A stretch of 64,000 bases of DNA, from positions 721,495-785,494 of the forward strand of contig NC_015636.1 in assembly GCF_000179575.2 (NCBI RefSeq). Direction: 5' to 3'. Position numbers and translations under genes: made by a program. The notes under the pieces were generated by a model. That model had not been told where the DNA came from. It did not search any database and was given only the letters and a program-made list of their open reading frames with translations. Of the stretch, positions 10,025 through 19,329 are shown in pieces (position 1 is the stretch's first letter; every line of letters starts with the position of its first letter). Origin of the DNA: Methanothermococcus okinawensis IH1 (GTDB taxonomy: Archaea; AGJL01; Methanococci; Methanococcales; Methanococcaceae).

Positions 10025-10908
10025 AACAGTATTTTAGCAAGGTAATATACACCATAGAATGAGGCTAAACCAAAGGTCATGCAGAAAGCACAAGTTATTA
10101 TCATCCTATTTACCTTTAAACCAAATATTGGCACGGCAAATAAAATACCAAAAATTCCTGTACCTATCTGGACATTTTCCATGCATTTTGCAAGCTGTTC
10201 CGGCGTAACCGCAGCGATATTTGGAGCTACCTGGGAGATTGCATTTAGATACCCACCTATGATACCAGCTGTTGCTGGAATAACGCCACATATTATTATT
10301 AATCCCACTGCAAGACCATTTGCCGTAACACTAAGTAATTGATTTTTCAAATTTTGCAAATCTTCAAGCGTTTTTGCAAGCGTTTTAAGAACCTCTGCTA
10401 ATTCTCCGCCATGTTTTCTATTTTCTATAATTAATCTTCCAATTTGCCGAAATATTTTTGAGTCAATACTGTTTGAAACCAGTATTATAGAATCTTCAAA
10501 GCTTAGTTTTTTTTCAGTCATTAATGCAACAATCTTTAAAAAAATAACATCTACTTCTTTAATACCACTATTTATAACTTCGTTAATTGCATCAATTACT
10601 GAACGACCCGATTCTAATGATAGTATCATTACATAAAGGGCTTTTGGTAAATTACGTTCGAATTTTTCTATTTTAGACTCATACATTATACTAGGAATGG
10701 ATAATATGGAAAGACTATATAATACAATTAATATAACAGTGCTTTTTGAACTAAGATGCATAATATATTTTAATACGATTGGCAGTATGAATGAGAGAAA
10801 TACCACTATTATAAAATAAGATTTTTCATTTAAATTTATACCTGCCCGTTTTAATATTATGATATTACGTTTTATAGTATAATTGTATATTTCGTGAATA
10901 TTCACCAT
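10021..10908 (-). CDS. TadC/FlaJ-type membrane platform protein of a type IV pilus-like system
   Basis: A 295-residue polytopic membrane protein of the type II secretion F (GspF/TadC) superfamily. Membrane segments are visible near residues 30-48, 50-68, 200-225, 245-262 and 268-290, and the soluble loop between 70 and 195 has the typical pattern (LPKALYVMILSLESGRSVIDAINEV ... FRQIGRLIIENRKHGGELAEVLKTLAKTLEDLQ). It forms the inner-membrane platform for a pilus or secretion ATPase. It is the last gene of a leftward trio with 10913-12067 and the KlbA ATPase; similar trios next to tfb are required for Epd-type pili in Methanococcus maripaludis. The pilus role is inferred from that context. Confidence 0.75.
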   Translation of the reverse strand: MVNIHEIYNYTIKRNIIILKRAGINLNEKSYFIIVVFLSFILPIVLKYIMHLSSKSTVILIVLYSLSILSIPSIMYESKIEKFERNLPKALYVMILSLESGRSVIDAINEVINSGIKEVDVIFLKIVALMTEKKLSFEDSIILVSNSIDSKIFRQIGRLIIENRKHGGELAEVLKTLAKTLEDLQNLKNQLLSVTANGLAVGLIIICGVIPATAGIIGGYLNAISQVAPNIAAVTPEQLAKCMENVQIGTGIFGILFAVPIFGLKVNRMIITCAFCMTFGLASFYGVYYLAKILF

Positions 10909-10912
10909 AATT

Positions 10913-12067
10913 TCACTCTATTTTCATTTTGATAAATATAGTAAATACTATAGTAGCCATTGGAGCTATTTTTGTTAATAATAAATTAGTGGTATTGATT
11001 ATCCCGCTAAATCCCATGCCACCTTGAAGGGAGGATAATAGCATACCTGCAAATGGAAGTATCATTCCAACCCCAAATACAAGATTCCCTAGATTTGATA
11101 TTTGAAATTTTGATGAATCAATTTTGGATATCGATTCTCTAATAACCTCATTATATAAATTTTTTAAAAGTAATTGGGCTCCCCCCTTATTTGCAGATAT
11201 TATAAGTTGGGCGTATAATTTTTTCATCAATGGTATTTTAGTTCTTATTTTAGCCCTTTCAAGTGATTCTTTAAAACTATACCCTCCCCTATTAATATCA
11301 TAAATTATATTTTTGAATTCAAAAGAGGCTATACCATATTCAGGATTTTCTGAAATATTTTTCATGGCTTCTTGCAATGACATACCAGAATTTAATGAGG
11401 AAATCATATGCAATATTGATATTAATATCTGAATCTTTATTTCCCCACGAGATAACAATAATAATTTTATTTTTGGATAAAATATACCTGCAATGAATAA
11501 AATAGCACTTGCAAATACTCCATTAATAATACCATATAATATATTTTCATCATATACTCCATTTACAAAATATATTACTCCAACACCCATGGATACAAAC
11601 ATTAATTTTAGAAAATATACTTTTACATCCCTAATTCCTGCATATTGAAAGTCTATTTTTGAAGGTAAATATTTAGTATGGGTCACAAAATATGAAAGAT
11701 TTTTAGAATACTCATTAAGCATATTAAAATAACTTTTTTCAATTAGTTCATCCAAATCAATATCTACATCAACCTTCACATCTGGTTTTTTTTCAACATA
11801 TACATCATAAAATTCCGTAAGTCCAATATCCTGTTCCTTATGAGCCTCTATTAGTTTTTTTACATGTGTTATTGACACTCTTCTTTTTTGTATTCTCCTC
11901 CTTCTGCCACCAATTTTTAAATCCATATATAATATATTATCTATTAATTTCCTTAATTCATCATAATATTTTAACATTGAGGTATGTATTTTTCTAAATA
12001 ATAATGTCCTTTTTAACCTCAATTGTTTATATGATTCTCGCAGTGATTTGTGGGTTGATTTTTTCAT
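10913..12067 (-). CDS. TadB-type membrane platform protein of a type IV pilus-like system
   Basis: A 384-residue protein with a strongly basic N-terminal region (residues 1-70, many Lys/Arg), a Val/Asp-rich linker and a C-terminal type II secretion F domain. Membrane segments lie near residues 172-210 and 330-380, and the platform signature ISILHMISSLNSGMSLQEAMKNISENPEYG is in between. It ends 4 bp before the next platform gene and starts 14 bp after the KlbA ATPase gene stop, so all three form one transcript. Two different F-domain proteins with one ATPase is the Tad/Epd arrangement. Confidence 0.75.
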   Translation of the reverse strand: MKKSTHKSLRESYKQLRLKRTLLFRKIHTSMLKYYDELRKLIDNILYMDLKIGGRRRRIQKRRVSITHVKKLIEAHKEQDIGLTEFYDVYVEKKPDVKVDVDIDLDELIEKSYFNMLNEYSKNLSYFVTHTKYLPSKIDFQYAGIRDVKVYFLKLMFVSMGVGVIYFVNGVYDENILYGIINGVFASAILFIAGIFYPKIKLLLLSRGEIKIQILISILHMISSLNSGMSLQEAMKNISENPEYGIASFEFKNIIYDINRGGYSFKESLERAKIRTKIPLMKKLYAQLIISANKGGAQLLLKNLYNEVIRESISKIDSSKFQISNLGNLVFGVGMILPFAGMLLSSLQGGMGFSGIINTTNLLLTKIAPMATIVFTIFIKMKIE

Positions 12068-12081
12068 AAAATCACCAGATA

Positions 12082-14517
12082 TTATAATATTATATTTTTT
12101 AATAAATTTTCTGGATTTTCTTGATACTGCCTAATTAAATTCCCTACACCATTTACATCCCTTATATTGTTTTTAACAGCATATTTGAGCACTTCTATTC
12201 TATTTAATCTATCTTCTATGAGCTCATCCCTTGATATGCCTGCAATATTGCAAGCTTCTTCTTCCCACATACATATTCCTTCTTTTTTAATGCTGTCAGT
12301 AACACCCTCATACTTAAATATGCCTGTTTTTGAAATATCTTCCCCAGAACCTGTAATTTCCATAACACCCAATACTCTTCTCACAGTTTTTCTATTTCTT
12401 TTGATTCTTTGCTGATTTATAATAAAATCCAGGGAAGAAATCATAACTTTTGGAACATTCATGGGAGGATTTATTAGTCTGATTATTGCCTCATCTGCAC
12501 TATTTGCGTGAAGTGTTCCGGAGCAGTTTGAAACAATGAATCCACCATATTTACCTGCAATATATGTATGGTTATCATTAACTGTCAAATCATATAGATA
12601 TCCGTTGTAATTAATTTCCTCAACACTTACAACTTTGTCCCATTGCATATCTGAATTTGCAATAACCTTTAAATCTTCGGCATTCAATATTTCTGCTATT
12701 TTATTTAATATTGTTCTTGGAGGATTATTTACCCCTAATTCATAATCTCTTATTAAACTTTTGGTTTTTAATCCGAGCTCATCCAACAACTCTTCCTGTG
12801 TTAGTTTATTTTTTAATCTATAATATTTTATCAATTTTCCAATATTGGGTATAATTTCTAAATCATTACTACTACTGTCCTTACTATGTTCTTCAATGAT
12901 TATTTTATTATCTTGGTATTTATTGCTATTAACATCTAATCTAGGTAGTGCAATATAATCATTAATATTTATCATTTCAGAATTAATTTCAAATATCCTA
13001 CTATTTTTTATAATATATACAGGATGGTCATGAGTAAGGGTTATTTCTTTACCGCTTTTTGTTTTTATTTTTATTAATTTTCCAGAATATTCTTTTCTCC
13101 AAACTCTTGATATTAATTTATCTTCAATTTTTAATGTAGTTTTATTAAAACTTTTGATGAATATGTTTTCATCAGATATATCTATCCATTCAAATCCATT
13201 ATTTTCTTTAATTCTTATTAAATTATATTTTTTAAAAAAGTTATCTACAAATTTTCCAATGTTAATGATATTTCCATTAGCTAAATATATTGGTTCATCT
13301 TTCACCAATGCACCATCATGACCTGTATTCATAGCAACTAAAAGAGAATGGGCCTCTTTACCTCTAACCTCTCCAACAAATATTCGGTCAGGCCTCATCC
13401 TTAAAGCATTTTTAATTAAATCATCCATTGTGATTTCATACTCTGGAATTCCAGGTCTCGGAGGCCTTGTAATCATTTTTATTACATGGTCATGAGGAAT
13501 TTGCAATTCAGGAGTATCTTCAATAGTTACAATCCTGTCGGTATACATCGAAAACATTGAAATAACATTAAGAGTGGTGGTCTTTCCTGAACCAGTCCCC
13601 CCTACAATCAGAGTATTAGCAGGTTTAGCTCCGAAATATCCTTCAACAGCCTGCCATAAGAACGCTGCAAGTTCAAGGTCAAAAGTTCGGTATTTAATTA
13701 AATCAACAACAGTTAATGGGTCAGCTGAAAACTTACGAATTGTTAATGTGCTACCATTTAATGTAACATCTTTTGTCGTGGCATTAACCCTGCTGCCATC
13801 GGGTAAAAAGGCATCCAACATTGGCGTTCTGGCATCTATCGTTCTTCCAGCAAGCATAGCAATATTTTCAATAATTCTTGTTAGTTCACTATCATCAAGT
13901 TTGATATTCGTCTTGCACATTTGGTATTTTTTATGAAATACAAAAGTAGGCTGATTAACCCCATTTACCATGATTTCTTCTAAGTTATCATCATGTAATG
14001 GAACTTCTAAGAATCCGAGTTTTCCAATAGTTAAATAAAAATATTTGGCCAAATTTTGAATTTCAATATTTTTGAGCATCAGATTATTCTTTTCAGAGTA
14101 ATTTAGTAAATACCTCTGAATTTCTTCGATTTTTTGAAAACCTCCATTTGAAATATCAGCTTTTATCTCAGATATATTTTTATCAGAAAGTTTGGAAAGT
14201 GCATCTATCATCTGGCTAACTTCTGGAATATTGTAGTATATTTGCCCCTCTTTTTTCCCTATAATTATGTTAAATACAACCCCATCAATATTCAAAAAAT
14301 AATTATCAAATACATTAGATGGCATAATTTTAATAGTTTGATTGGTAATTTTCTTATCATATGAAACTTTCTGAGTTTCACTCTTTGAAGCAAGATTTCG
14401 AAGAACTATATTGGGCTCAGTTTTTGCACTCTCCTTTTCTATTTTTTCATTTTTTTTACTGCTGGGTTTAGAGACGGATTTAACATCTTTATTTTTAATT
14501 CTATCAAAAAGACTCAT
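12082..14517 (-). CDS. klbA: KlbA/TadA-type secretion ATPase interrupted by an intein
   Basis: An 811-residue precursor. The host protein is a VirB11/TadA-family ATPase that powers pilus or secretion assembly: an N-terminal disordered basic tail, the N-domain (LEVPLHDDNLEEIMVNG near 170), Walker A IVGGTGSGKTT near 305, Asp box TIEDTPELQIPHDHVI near 335, Walker B RMRPDRIFVGEVRG near 380 and the His box SGTLHANSADEAI after the intein. An intein of 262 residues splits the conserved NTGHDG^CSGTLHANS segment; removing it leaves 549 residues. Inteins at exactly this site are known in archaeal KlbA proteins. Two platform genes follow in the same operon and tfb lies just upstream. Confidence 0.9.
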   Translation of the reverse strand: MSLFDRIKNKDVKSVSKPSSKKNEKIEKESAKTEPNIVLRNLASKSETQKVSYDKKITNQTIKIMPSNVFDNYFLNIDGVVFNIIIGKKEGQIYYNIPEVSQMIDALSKLSDKNISEIKADISNGGFQKIEEIQRYLLNYSEKNNLMLKNIEIQNLAKYFYLTIGKLGFLEVPLHDDNLEEIMVNGVNQPTFVFHKKYQMCKTNIKLDDSELTRIIENIAMLAGRTIDARTPMLDAFLPDGSRVNATTKDVTLNGSTLTIRKFSADPLTVVDLIKYRTFDLELAAFLWQAVEGYFGAKPANTLIVGGTGSGKTTTLNVISMFSMYTDRIVTIEDTPELQIPHDHVIKMITRPPRPGIPEYEITMDDLIKNALRMRPDRIFVGEVRGKEAHSLLVAMNTGHDGALVKDEPIYLANGNIINIGKFVDNFFKKYNLIRIKENNGFEWIDISDENIFIKSFNKTTLKIEDKLISRVWRKEYSGKLIKIKTKSGKEITLTHDHPVYIIKNSRIFEINSEMININDYIALPRLDVNSNKYQDNKIIIEEHSKDSSSNDLEIIPNIGKLIKYYRLKNKLTQEELLDELGLKTKSLIRDYELGVNNPPRTILNKIAEILNAEDLKVIANSDMQWDKVVSVEEINYNGYLYDLTVNDNHTYIAGKYGGFIVSNCSGTLHANSADEAIIRLINPPMNVPKVMISSLDFIINQQRIKRNRKTVRRVLGVMEITGSGEDISKTGIFKYEGVTDSIKKEGICMWEEEACNIAGISRDELIEDRLNRIEVLKYAVKNNIRDVNGVGNLIRQYQENPENLLKNIIL
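12526..13311 (-). mobile_element. KlbA class-2 intein (Ala1) with an XRE-type HTH insertion
   Basis: The intein runs from Ala1 (GCA, 13311-13309) to Asn262 (AAC, 12528-12526) and is followed by Cys+1. It begins ALVKDEPIYL, so the usual Cys1/Ser1 nucleophile is replaced by Ala, as in the M. jannaschii KlbA intein. Block B is TLTHDHPVYI (91-100), block F YLYDLTVNDNHTYIAG, and the C-terminus is FIVSN. Class-2 inteins splice by direct attack of Cys+1. The M. jannaschii KlbA mini-intein is about 168 residues; the extra ~95 here (about 125-220) contain no LAGLIDADG motif but a clear XRE/Cro-type helix-turn-helix (156-212: IGKLIKYYRLKNKLTQEELL...). Splicing activity is inferred from conserved motifs. 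Confidence 0.88.
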
Positions 14518-14533
14518 TATACCGCCCCATTTA

Positions 14534-15559
14534 TTATAAGGTTACATCAATATCCAAATGTTCCGTTAGTTCTTTGTATCTATTTCTAATAGTTACCTCA
14601 GTAACACCTGCAACATCTGCAACTTCTCTCTGAGTCCTTCTCGTGCCATGCAAAACACTTGCGATATATATGGCAGCAGCTGCAACTCCTGTTGGTCCTC
14701 TACCACTTGTTAAGCCTTTTTCATTGGCTTTTTGAAGTATTGCAATTGCTTTTGACTCTACTTCCCCAGGTAATTTAAGTTCGGATGCAAATCTTGGAAC
14801 ATAATCTATCGGATTTGTTGGAGCAAGTCTTATTTTCAATTCTCTTGAAATAAACCTGTACGTTCTACCAATTTCTTTTCTATCCACTCTGGATATTTCT
14901 GCAATTTCGTCAAGGGTTCTTGGAACTTTACATCTTCTACATGCAGCATACAGAGCTGCGGCGGCTACCCCCTCAATACTTCTACCCCTTATTAATCCTT
15001 TTTCTACGGCGCCCCTATATAGAACTGCGGCATTTTCTCTAACATTTCTTGGAAGTCCCAATTTTGAAGCTATTCTATCCAATTCAGAGAGGGCAAATGC
15101 TAAATTTCTTTCAGAAGCATCTGAAACCCTTATTCTTCTCTGCCATTTTCTCAATCTATATAATTGAGCTCTCTTATCTGCTGATATATCTTTACCATAA
15201 CTGTCTTTATTTCTCCAATCGATTACTGTGGATAAACCTTTGTCGTGTATCGTGTATGTCATCGGAGCTCCGACTCTACTCCTTTTAACTCTTTGTTCAT
15301 GGTCAAATGCTCTCCATTCAGGACCTACATCAAATAAATTTTGCTGTAAAACACATCCACAATCTGCACAGACGATTTCAGCCCTTTCATAATCTTTAAT
15401 AACATTTTTGCTTCCACAGATTGGACATATTAATTCTTCTTCTTTTTCGACAATAACATTTTTAGAGGAATCTTCATTAATTGGAGGTCTTTCCATTATT
15501 TTCCTTTCCTCTTTTTTTTCTTCGCTCTTTTTTTGTTTTGACATTAATTTCATTTCCAT
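14534..15559 (-). CDS. tfb: Transcription initiation factor B (TFB)
   Basis: A 341-residue homologue of TFIIB, which bridges TBP and RNA polymerase. An N-terminal Lys/Glu-rich extension of about 40 residues precedes the zinc ribbon (CPICGSKNV ... CADCGCVL near 43-67). The B-finger/linker follows ([23 protein letters not shown]), then two cyclin-fold repeats ([25 protein letters not shown] near 150 and the second near 245, ending in [15 protein letters not shown]). No intein is present. The ATG follows GGTGTAATT. It lies directly upstream of klbA in the same direction, only 16 bp away, so the two could share a transcript. Confidence 0.95.
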   Translation of the reverse strand: MEMKLMSKQKKSEEKKEERKIMERPPINEDSSKNVIVEKEEELICPICGSKNVIKDYERAEIVCADCGCVLQQNLFDVGPEWRAFDHEQRVKRSRVGAPMTYTIHDKGLSTVIDWRNKDSYGKDISADKRAQLYRLRKWQRRIRVSDASERNLAFALSELDRIASKLGLPRNVRENAAVLYRGAVEKGLIRGRSIEGVAAAALYAACRRCKVPRTLDEIAEISRVDRKEIGRTYRFISRELKIRLAPTNPIDYVPRFASELKLPGEVESKAIAILQKANEKGLTSGRGPTGVAAAAIYIASVLHGTRRTQREVADVAGVTEVTIRNRYKELTEHLDIDVTL

Positions 15560-15709
15560 AATTACACCATCATGGAATCATAATGATTTTATATATTATA
15601 ATATAATCTATATGACTAATAAATCTGGTTAAATAATTGATAATTAAATAATAACCAATATTATAACTACTAAACTAATAATAATCAATATGACTAAATT
15701 TTATTGACA

Positions 15710-15985
15710 TTATCTCGACCGTTTTTTATATCTCTTCTTTTGCCCTCTCTTAGCATCTGAAATAATAGCTTCCCCAACTTCAAGAGCTCTACTGCCAACT
15801 TTGCTGTTAAATGGTATTATCTCTACATAAGGTTTATTAACAGGTCCAAAAACATCATAAATCTTCCCAAGCTTAGTCTTATCACCAGTTTTTAAAAAAA
15901 CGATAGCATTTAAAGGAGGTTGGCGGTCTGTTCTTCCGATTATTCTCCCCTTAGGAGTTTTATGTAATATCTTTATTTTTTTCAA
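15710..15985 (-). CDS. gar1: H/ACA RNP protein Gar1
   Basis: A 91-residue Gar1-type protein, a component of H/ACA ribonucleoproteins that direct pseudouridylation and support tRNA/rRNA processing. The sequence shows the Gar1 six-stranded barrel (GRIIGRTDRQPPLNAIVFLKTGDKTKLGKIYDVFGPVNKPYVEIIPF) and a basic tail (RGQKKRYKKRSR). The start appears to be TTG at 15985-15983, preceded by GGAGGAG at good spacing; no ATG fits. In many archaea gar1 is next to tfb, as here (150-bp gap). Confidence 0.88.
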   Translation of the reverse strand: MKKIKILHKTPKGRIIGRTDRQPPLNAIVFLKTGDKTKLGKIYDVFGPVNKPYVEIIPFNSKVGSRALEVGEAIISDAKRGQKKRYKKRSR

Positions 15986-16274
15986 AATAACTCCTCCGAG
16001 CTCCTTTACTTAAATCATGTATTTAAAATAATTAATTTATCATTATATATACTATTTTTATAATAATATGCAATCATTACTACTATTTAAAGGTTTCGAA
16101 AAATATATAAATGAATTTCTAAATTTGACAATTAATTCATATATAATGAACAATATAATAATGTAAAAATAAAATATATATTAGTAAATAATATATCATA
16201 TATTAATACAATATTATTTATCTATATAATATCATTATAATAGAAATTAAGGTTAAAACATAAAAAGGGATATT

Positions 16275-17552
16275 ATGGATTATTTAGAACTAGGATATGA
16301 ACCAAAAGACAACGAACTACTTTCATGCATGGTTGTAAAAGCTGAAAATCTTAAAAAAGCTGCGAATGATATTGCAGGTGAGAGCTCTATTGGAACATGG
16401 ACCGAATTAAAAACAATGAAAAGCGAAATATATAAAAAACTTAAACCAAGGGTATATGAAATAAATGAGATGGGAAAAGAGGGGGATACTAATATTGGAT
16501 TGATAAAAATAGCCTATCCATTAGATACATTTGAACCAAATAACATGCCGGGAACTCTTGCAGGAATAGCAGGAAATATTTTTGGAATGAAGTCATTAAA
16601 TGGATTAAGGATATTAGATTTCAGGTTTCCAAAAGAATTTATAAAATGTTATTCTGGACCAAAATATGGAATAAAAGGCATAAGAAAGCTATTGAATGTA
16701 ATGGAAAGACCCTTGGTTGGAACAATAGTTAAACCAAAAGTTGGATTGAATTCCGAAGAACATGCAAAAGTGGCATACAACTCATGGATTGGTGGTTGCG
16801 ATATAGTAAAGGACGATGAAAATCTTGTTTCACAGGATTTTAACAAATTTGAAGGCAGATTGCATAAAGTGTTGGAGTGTAGGGATAAGGCAGAGTCTGA
16901 AACTGGTGAAAAGAAAATATACATGCCAAACATCACAGCACCATATAGGGAAATGGTAAGGCGGGCTGAGCTCGTAGAGGATGCAGGATGTGAGTATGCT
17001 ATGATTGATGTTGTGGTGCTTGGATTTTCAGCAGTTCAGCAGATTAGGGAGGAAGGTTTTAATTTTGCAATTCATGCCCATAGGGCAATGCATGCGGCAA
17101 TTACTCGTTCCAGAGAATGGGGTATATCAATGCTTGCACTTGCAAAAATATACAGATTGTTGGGTGTTGACCAACTTCATATTGGAACAGTTGTTGGGAA
17201 GATGGAAGGAGGCAAAGATGAGGTATGCAGTATAAGGGATGAAATAGTATTGGAAGATGTTAAAGAGGATAATAAAAATAAATTCTTTAACCAAAAATGG
17301 CATGGGTTAAATAATACATTTCCAGTATCATCAGGAGGGGTTTATCCTAAATTAGTTCCAGAAATTGTAAATATCTTTGGAAAGGATGTAATTATTCAGG
17401 CAGGAGGTGGTATCCATGGACATCCAGAGGGCACTGTTGCAGGAGCTCGGGCAATGAGGGCATCTGTTGAGGCATCTATTGAAGGTATCCCACTGAGTGA
17501 AAAAGCAGAAGAAGTTTCAGAACTTAAAAAAGCATTAGAATATTGGAAATAA
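16275..17552 (+). CDS. rbcL: Archaeal (form III) RuBisCO large subunit
   Basis: A 425-residue archaeal RuBisCO. The active-site signature with the carbamylated lysine reads GGCDIVKDDENL near 172, the catalytic loop-6 region PVSSGGVYPKLVP is near 350, and the phosphate-binding QAGGGIHGHPEGTVAGA is near 378, so it should be a true carboxylase rather than a RuBisCO-like protein. In methanogens form III enzymes act in the AMP/ribose-1,5-bisphosphate route or, with phosphoribulokinase, in the reductive hexulose-phosphate pathway. The window also carries 6-phospho-3-hexuloisomerase (31591). The upstream gap has a TATA-like stretch (AAAAATATATAAA near 16099). The ATG follows GGGATATT. Confidence 0.93.
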   Translation: MDYLELGYEPKDNELLSCMVVKAENLKKAANDIAGESSIGTWTELKTMKSEIYKKLKPRVYEINEMGKEGDTNIGLIKIAYPLDTFEPNNMPGTLAGIAGNIFGMKSLNGLRILDFRFPKEFIKCYSGPKYGIKGIRKLLNVMERPLVGTIVKPKVGLNSEEHAKVAYNSWIGGCDIVKDDENLVSQDFNKFEGRLHKVLECRDKAESETGEKKIYMPNITAPYREMVRRAELVEDAGCEYAMIDVVVLGFSAVQQIREEGFNFAIHAHRAMHAAITRSREWGISMLALAKIYRLLGVDQLHIGTVVGKMEGGKDEVCSIRDEIVLEDVKEDNKNKFFNQKWHGLNNTFPVSSGGVYPKLVPEIVNIFGKDVIIQAGGGIHGHPEGTVAGARAMRASVEASIEGIPLSEKAEEVSELKKALEYWK

Positions 17553-17696
17553 TTTTTAATATCCCTATGGTTATTATATTTATTATTTTATTATTTTATT
17601 TCTTATATTTTAATTTTTATATCTTTTATTTTTATTTTCGTTATTAATTTATACTATAAAAGAATATTATTTTAATAAAATATTTAGGAGATTAAA

Positions 17697-18755
17697 ATGG
17701 ATGTCGTAGAAGTATTGGAAAACTCAATTAAAGCATATAAATTAACAACAAAATATCATGGAAATTTCACTGATTTAAAGAGAGCTCTATTTTTAGGATG
17801 GTATTGTAATTTAACCAAACCTTGCAAATTTTGCTATATGTCATCTCAAAAGTCAAAAATAAAAAACCCAAAATCTGCGAGAAGAAGAATAGAATCCATA
17901 CTTGCAGAGGCTGTATTGATGAAGAGAATAGGTTGGAAATTAGAGTTTATCTCTGGCGGGTATGGATATACTGTGGAGGAATTAAATGATATTCTTGAAA
18001 TGGTTTCCTATGTTCAAAAATCAAAGCAGTATTTAAATGTTGGAATAGTGGGTTTTGAGAACTTAAATTTAAATGTAATTGAGGGAGTAGTTGGAGCAGT
18101 AGAAACAGTAAATGATGAGCTCCACGATTACCTATGCCCACAAAAACCTATTGATAAAACAAAGGAAATGCTTTTAAAAGCAAAGGAGTATAATTTAAAA
18201 ACTGGAATTACCATAATATTGGGCATGGGTGAAAAGGAAGAAGATATCGAAAAACTTTTAAATTTGATTGAAGAACTCGACCTAAATAGGATTACATTCT
18301 ATTCACTAAATCCACAAAAAGAAACCATATTTGAAGGAAAACCATCTATTGCCACATTGGAGTATATGAATTGGGTTTCGTCGGTTAGATTGAATTTTCC
18401 AAAGATGGAAATAATCACAGGAACATGGGTGGATAAACTTACAAATATAGGTCCGTTAATAATGAGCGGTTCAAACACCATTACAAAATTTCCACTATTT
18501 AGTATATTTGGAAAAAAGGAAGGAATTACCGTAGAAAATGAAATAAAATCCACTGGGAGAGAACTTCTAGGGACTTTTTCAGATATTGAAGCTTTGGAAG
18601 GAAAAAAGGATTTAAGGGATTTAAAACGCTCTCCTTATGTTGATGAAGATATAGAAATAAGTGATAAAAACATTGAAAGATTAAGGTTTCTTGAAAGTAG
18701 AATAAATAATAAGATAGATAGCTATGTCAGGAAGACATTAAAAAACTTAAAATAA
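17697..18755 (+). CDS. hcgA: HcgA (HmdB) radical SAM protein of [Fe]-hydrogenase cofactor synthesis
   Basis: A 352-residue radical SAM enzyme. The cluster-binding motif is CNLTKPCKFC near residue 36, a C-x5-C-x2-C spacing that departs from the usual C-x3-C-x2-C and is the hallmark of HcgA/HmdB. The rest matches a biotin-synthase-like barrel (SGGYGYTVEEL, GIVGFENLNL, TGITIILGMGEKEEDIEKL). HcgA takes part in building the iron-guanylylpyridinol cofactor of Hmd, the H2-forming methylene-H4MPT dehydrogenase. No hmd or other hcg gene lies in this window. The start ATG follows GGAG. It is followed within 9 bp by the NIP7-like gene. Confidence 0.82.
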   Translation: MDVVEVLENSIKAYKLTTKYHGNFTDLKRALFLGWYCNLTKPCKFCYMSSQKSKIKNPKSARRRIESILAEAVLMKRIGWKLEFISGGYGYTVEELNDILEMVSYVQKSKQYLNVGIVGFENLNLNVIEGVVGAVETVNDELHDYLCPQKPIDKTKEMLLKAKEYNLKTGITIILGMGEKEEDIEKLLNLIEELDLNRITFYSLNPQKETIFEGKPSIATLEYMNWVSSVRLNFPKMEIITGTWVDKLTNIGPLIMSGSNTITKFPLFSIFGKKEGITVENEIKSTGRELLGTFSDIEALEGKKDLRDLKRSPYVDEDIEISDKNIERLRFLESRINNKIDSYVRKTLKNLK

Positions 18756-18764
18756 GGGATATTT

Positions 18765-19295
18765 ATGAAACATAGACCTTTAAATAGGGAAGAAATAAAA
18801 TCTGTTAAAAATCATCTTATAACTTATCTTGGAAATAATATAGAAAATTTTAAATTTGAGAACTTATATGTTTTAGAGGATAAAGATAAATATGATGTAA
18901 TATATGCAAATAAAGAAGTTCTCGAAATTCTTAAAAATTTTGCCAAAAATATCTACGGTGTAGGTATATCATTTGGAAATTTTGAAATTAAACATTCTAA
19001 TAGTGGAAATAAAATAAATAAAATAAATAAAATTAAATTTTCAATATCGTTAGAAGGCATGTCTTTGATTTCAAAAGATATTGTAAAAAACTATATAATT
19101 GTAAATAAAAAAGGCGAAACTTTATTTTTATATGGTAGGGATATATTTAAATCATCAATTTTGGAGATGAATGGTGGAGGAAAGGTTGCAGTATTTAATA
19201 AGAATAGGGAGCTCTTGGGTATTGGTAACTATGGTGGCGGAGATATGATAAAAAATATTATAGATAAAGGATGGTATTTAAGAAAAGGAGGATAA
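18765..19295 (+). CDS. NIP7-like PUA-domain RNA-binding protein
   Basis: A 176-residue protein resembling archaeal NIP7-like ribosome-biogenesis factors. The N-terminal alpha/beta domain begins RPLNREEIKSVKNHLITYLG and the C-terminal half is a PUA domain (YIIVNKKGETLFLYGRDIFKSSILEMNGGGKVAVFNKNRELLGIGNYGG). A short Asn/Ile/Lys repeat (NKINKINKIK, near 83) reflects an AATAAA-type tandem in the DNA. PUA domains bind structured RNA; a role in rRNA or tRNA maturation is inferred. It is in a probable transcript with hcgA and the next gene. Confidence 0.65.
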   Translation: MKHRPLNREEIKSVKNHLITYLGNNIENFKFENLYVLEDKDKYDVIYANKEVLEILKNFAKNIYGVGISFGNFEIKHSNSGNKINKINKIKFSISLEGMSLISKDIVKNYIIVNKKGETLFLYGRDIFKSSILEMNGGGKVAVFNKNRELLGIGNYGGGDMIKNIIDKGWYLRKGG

Positions 19296-19329
19296 TTATT
19301 ATTTTAAAAAAAGAATAGATGTGAAAAAT

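Noticed and set aside
14534-15559. Intein in TFB, as seen in some methanococcal TFB or MCM proteins
   Set aside because: Both cyclin repeats and the zinc ribbon are contiguous and the length is ordinary; MCM at 32-2053 is also uninterrupted.
16275-17552. RuBisCO-like protein (form IV)
   Set aside because: The carbamylation-site KDDEN, loop-6 and phosphate-binding residues are all retained, so a real form III RuBisCO is favoured.
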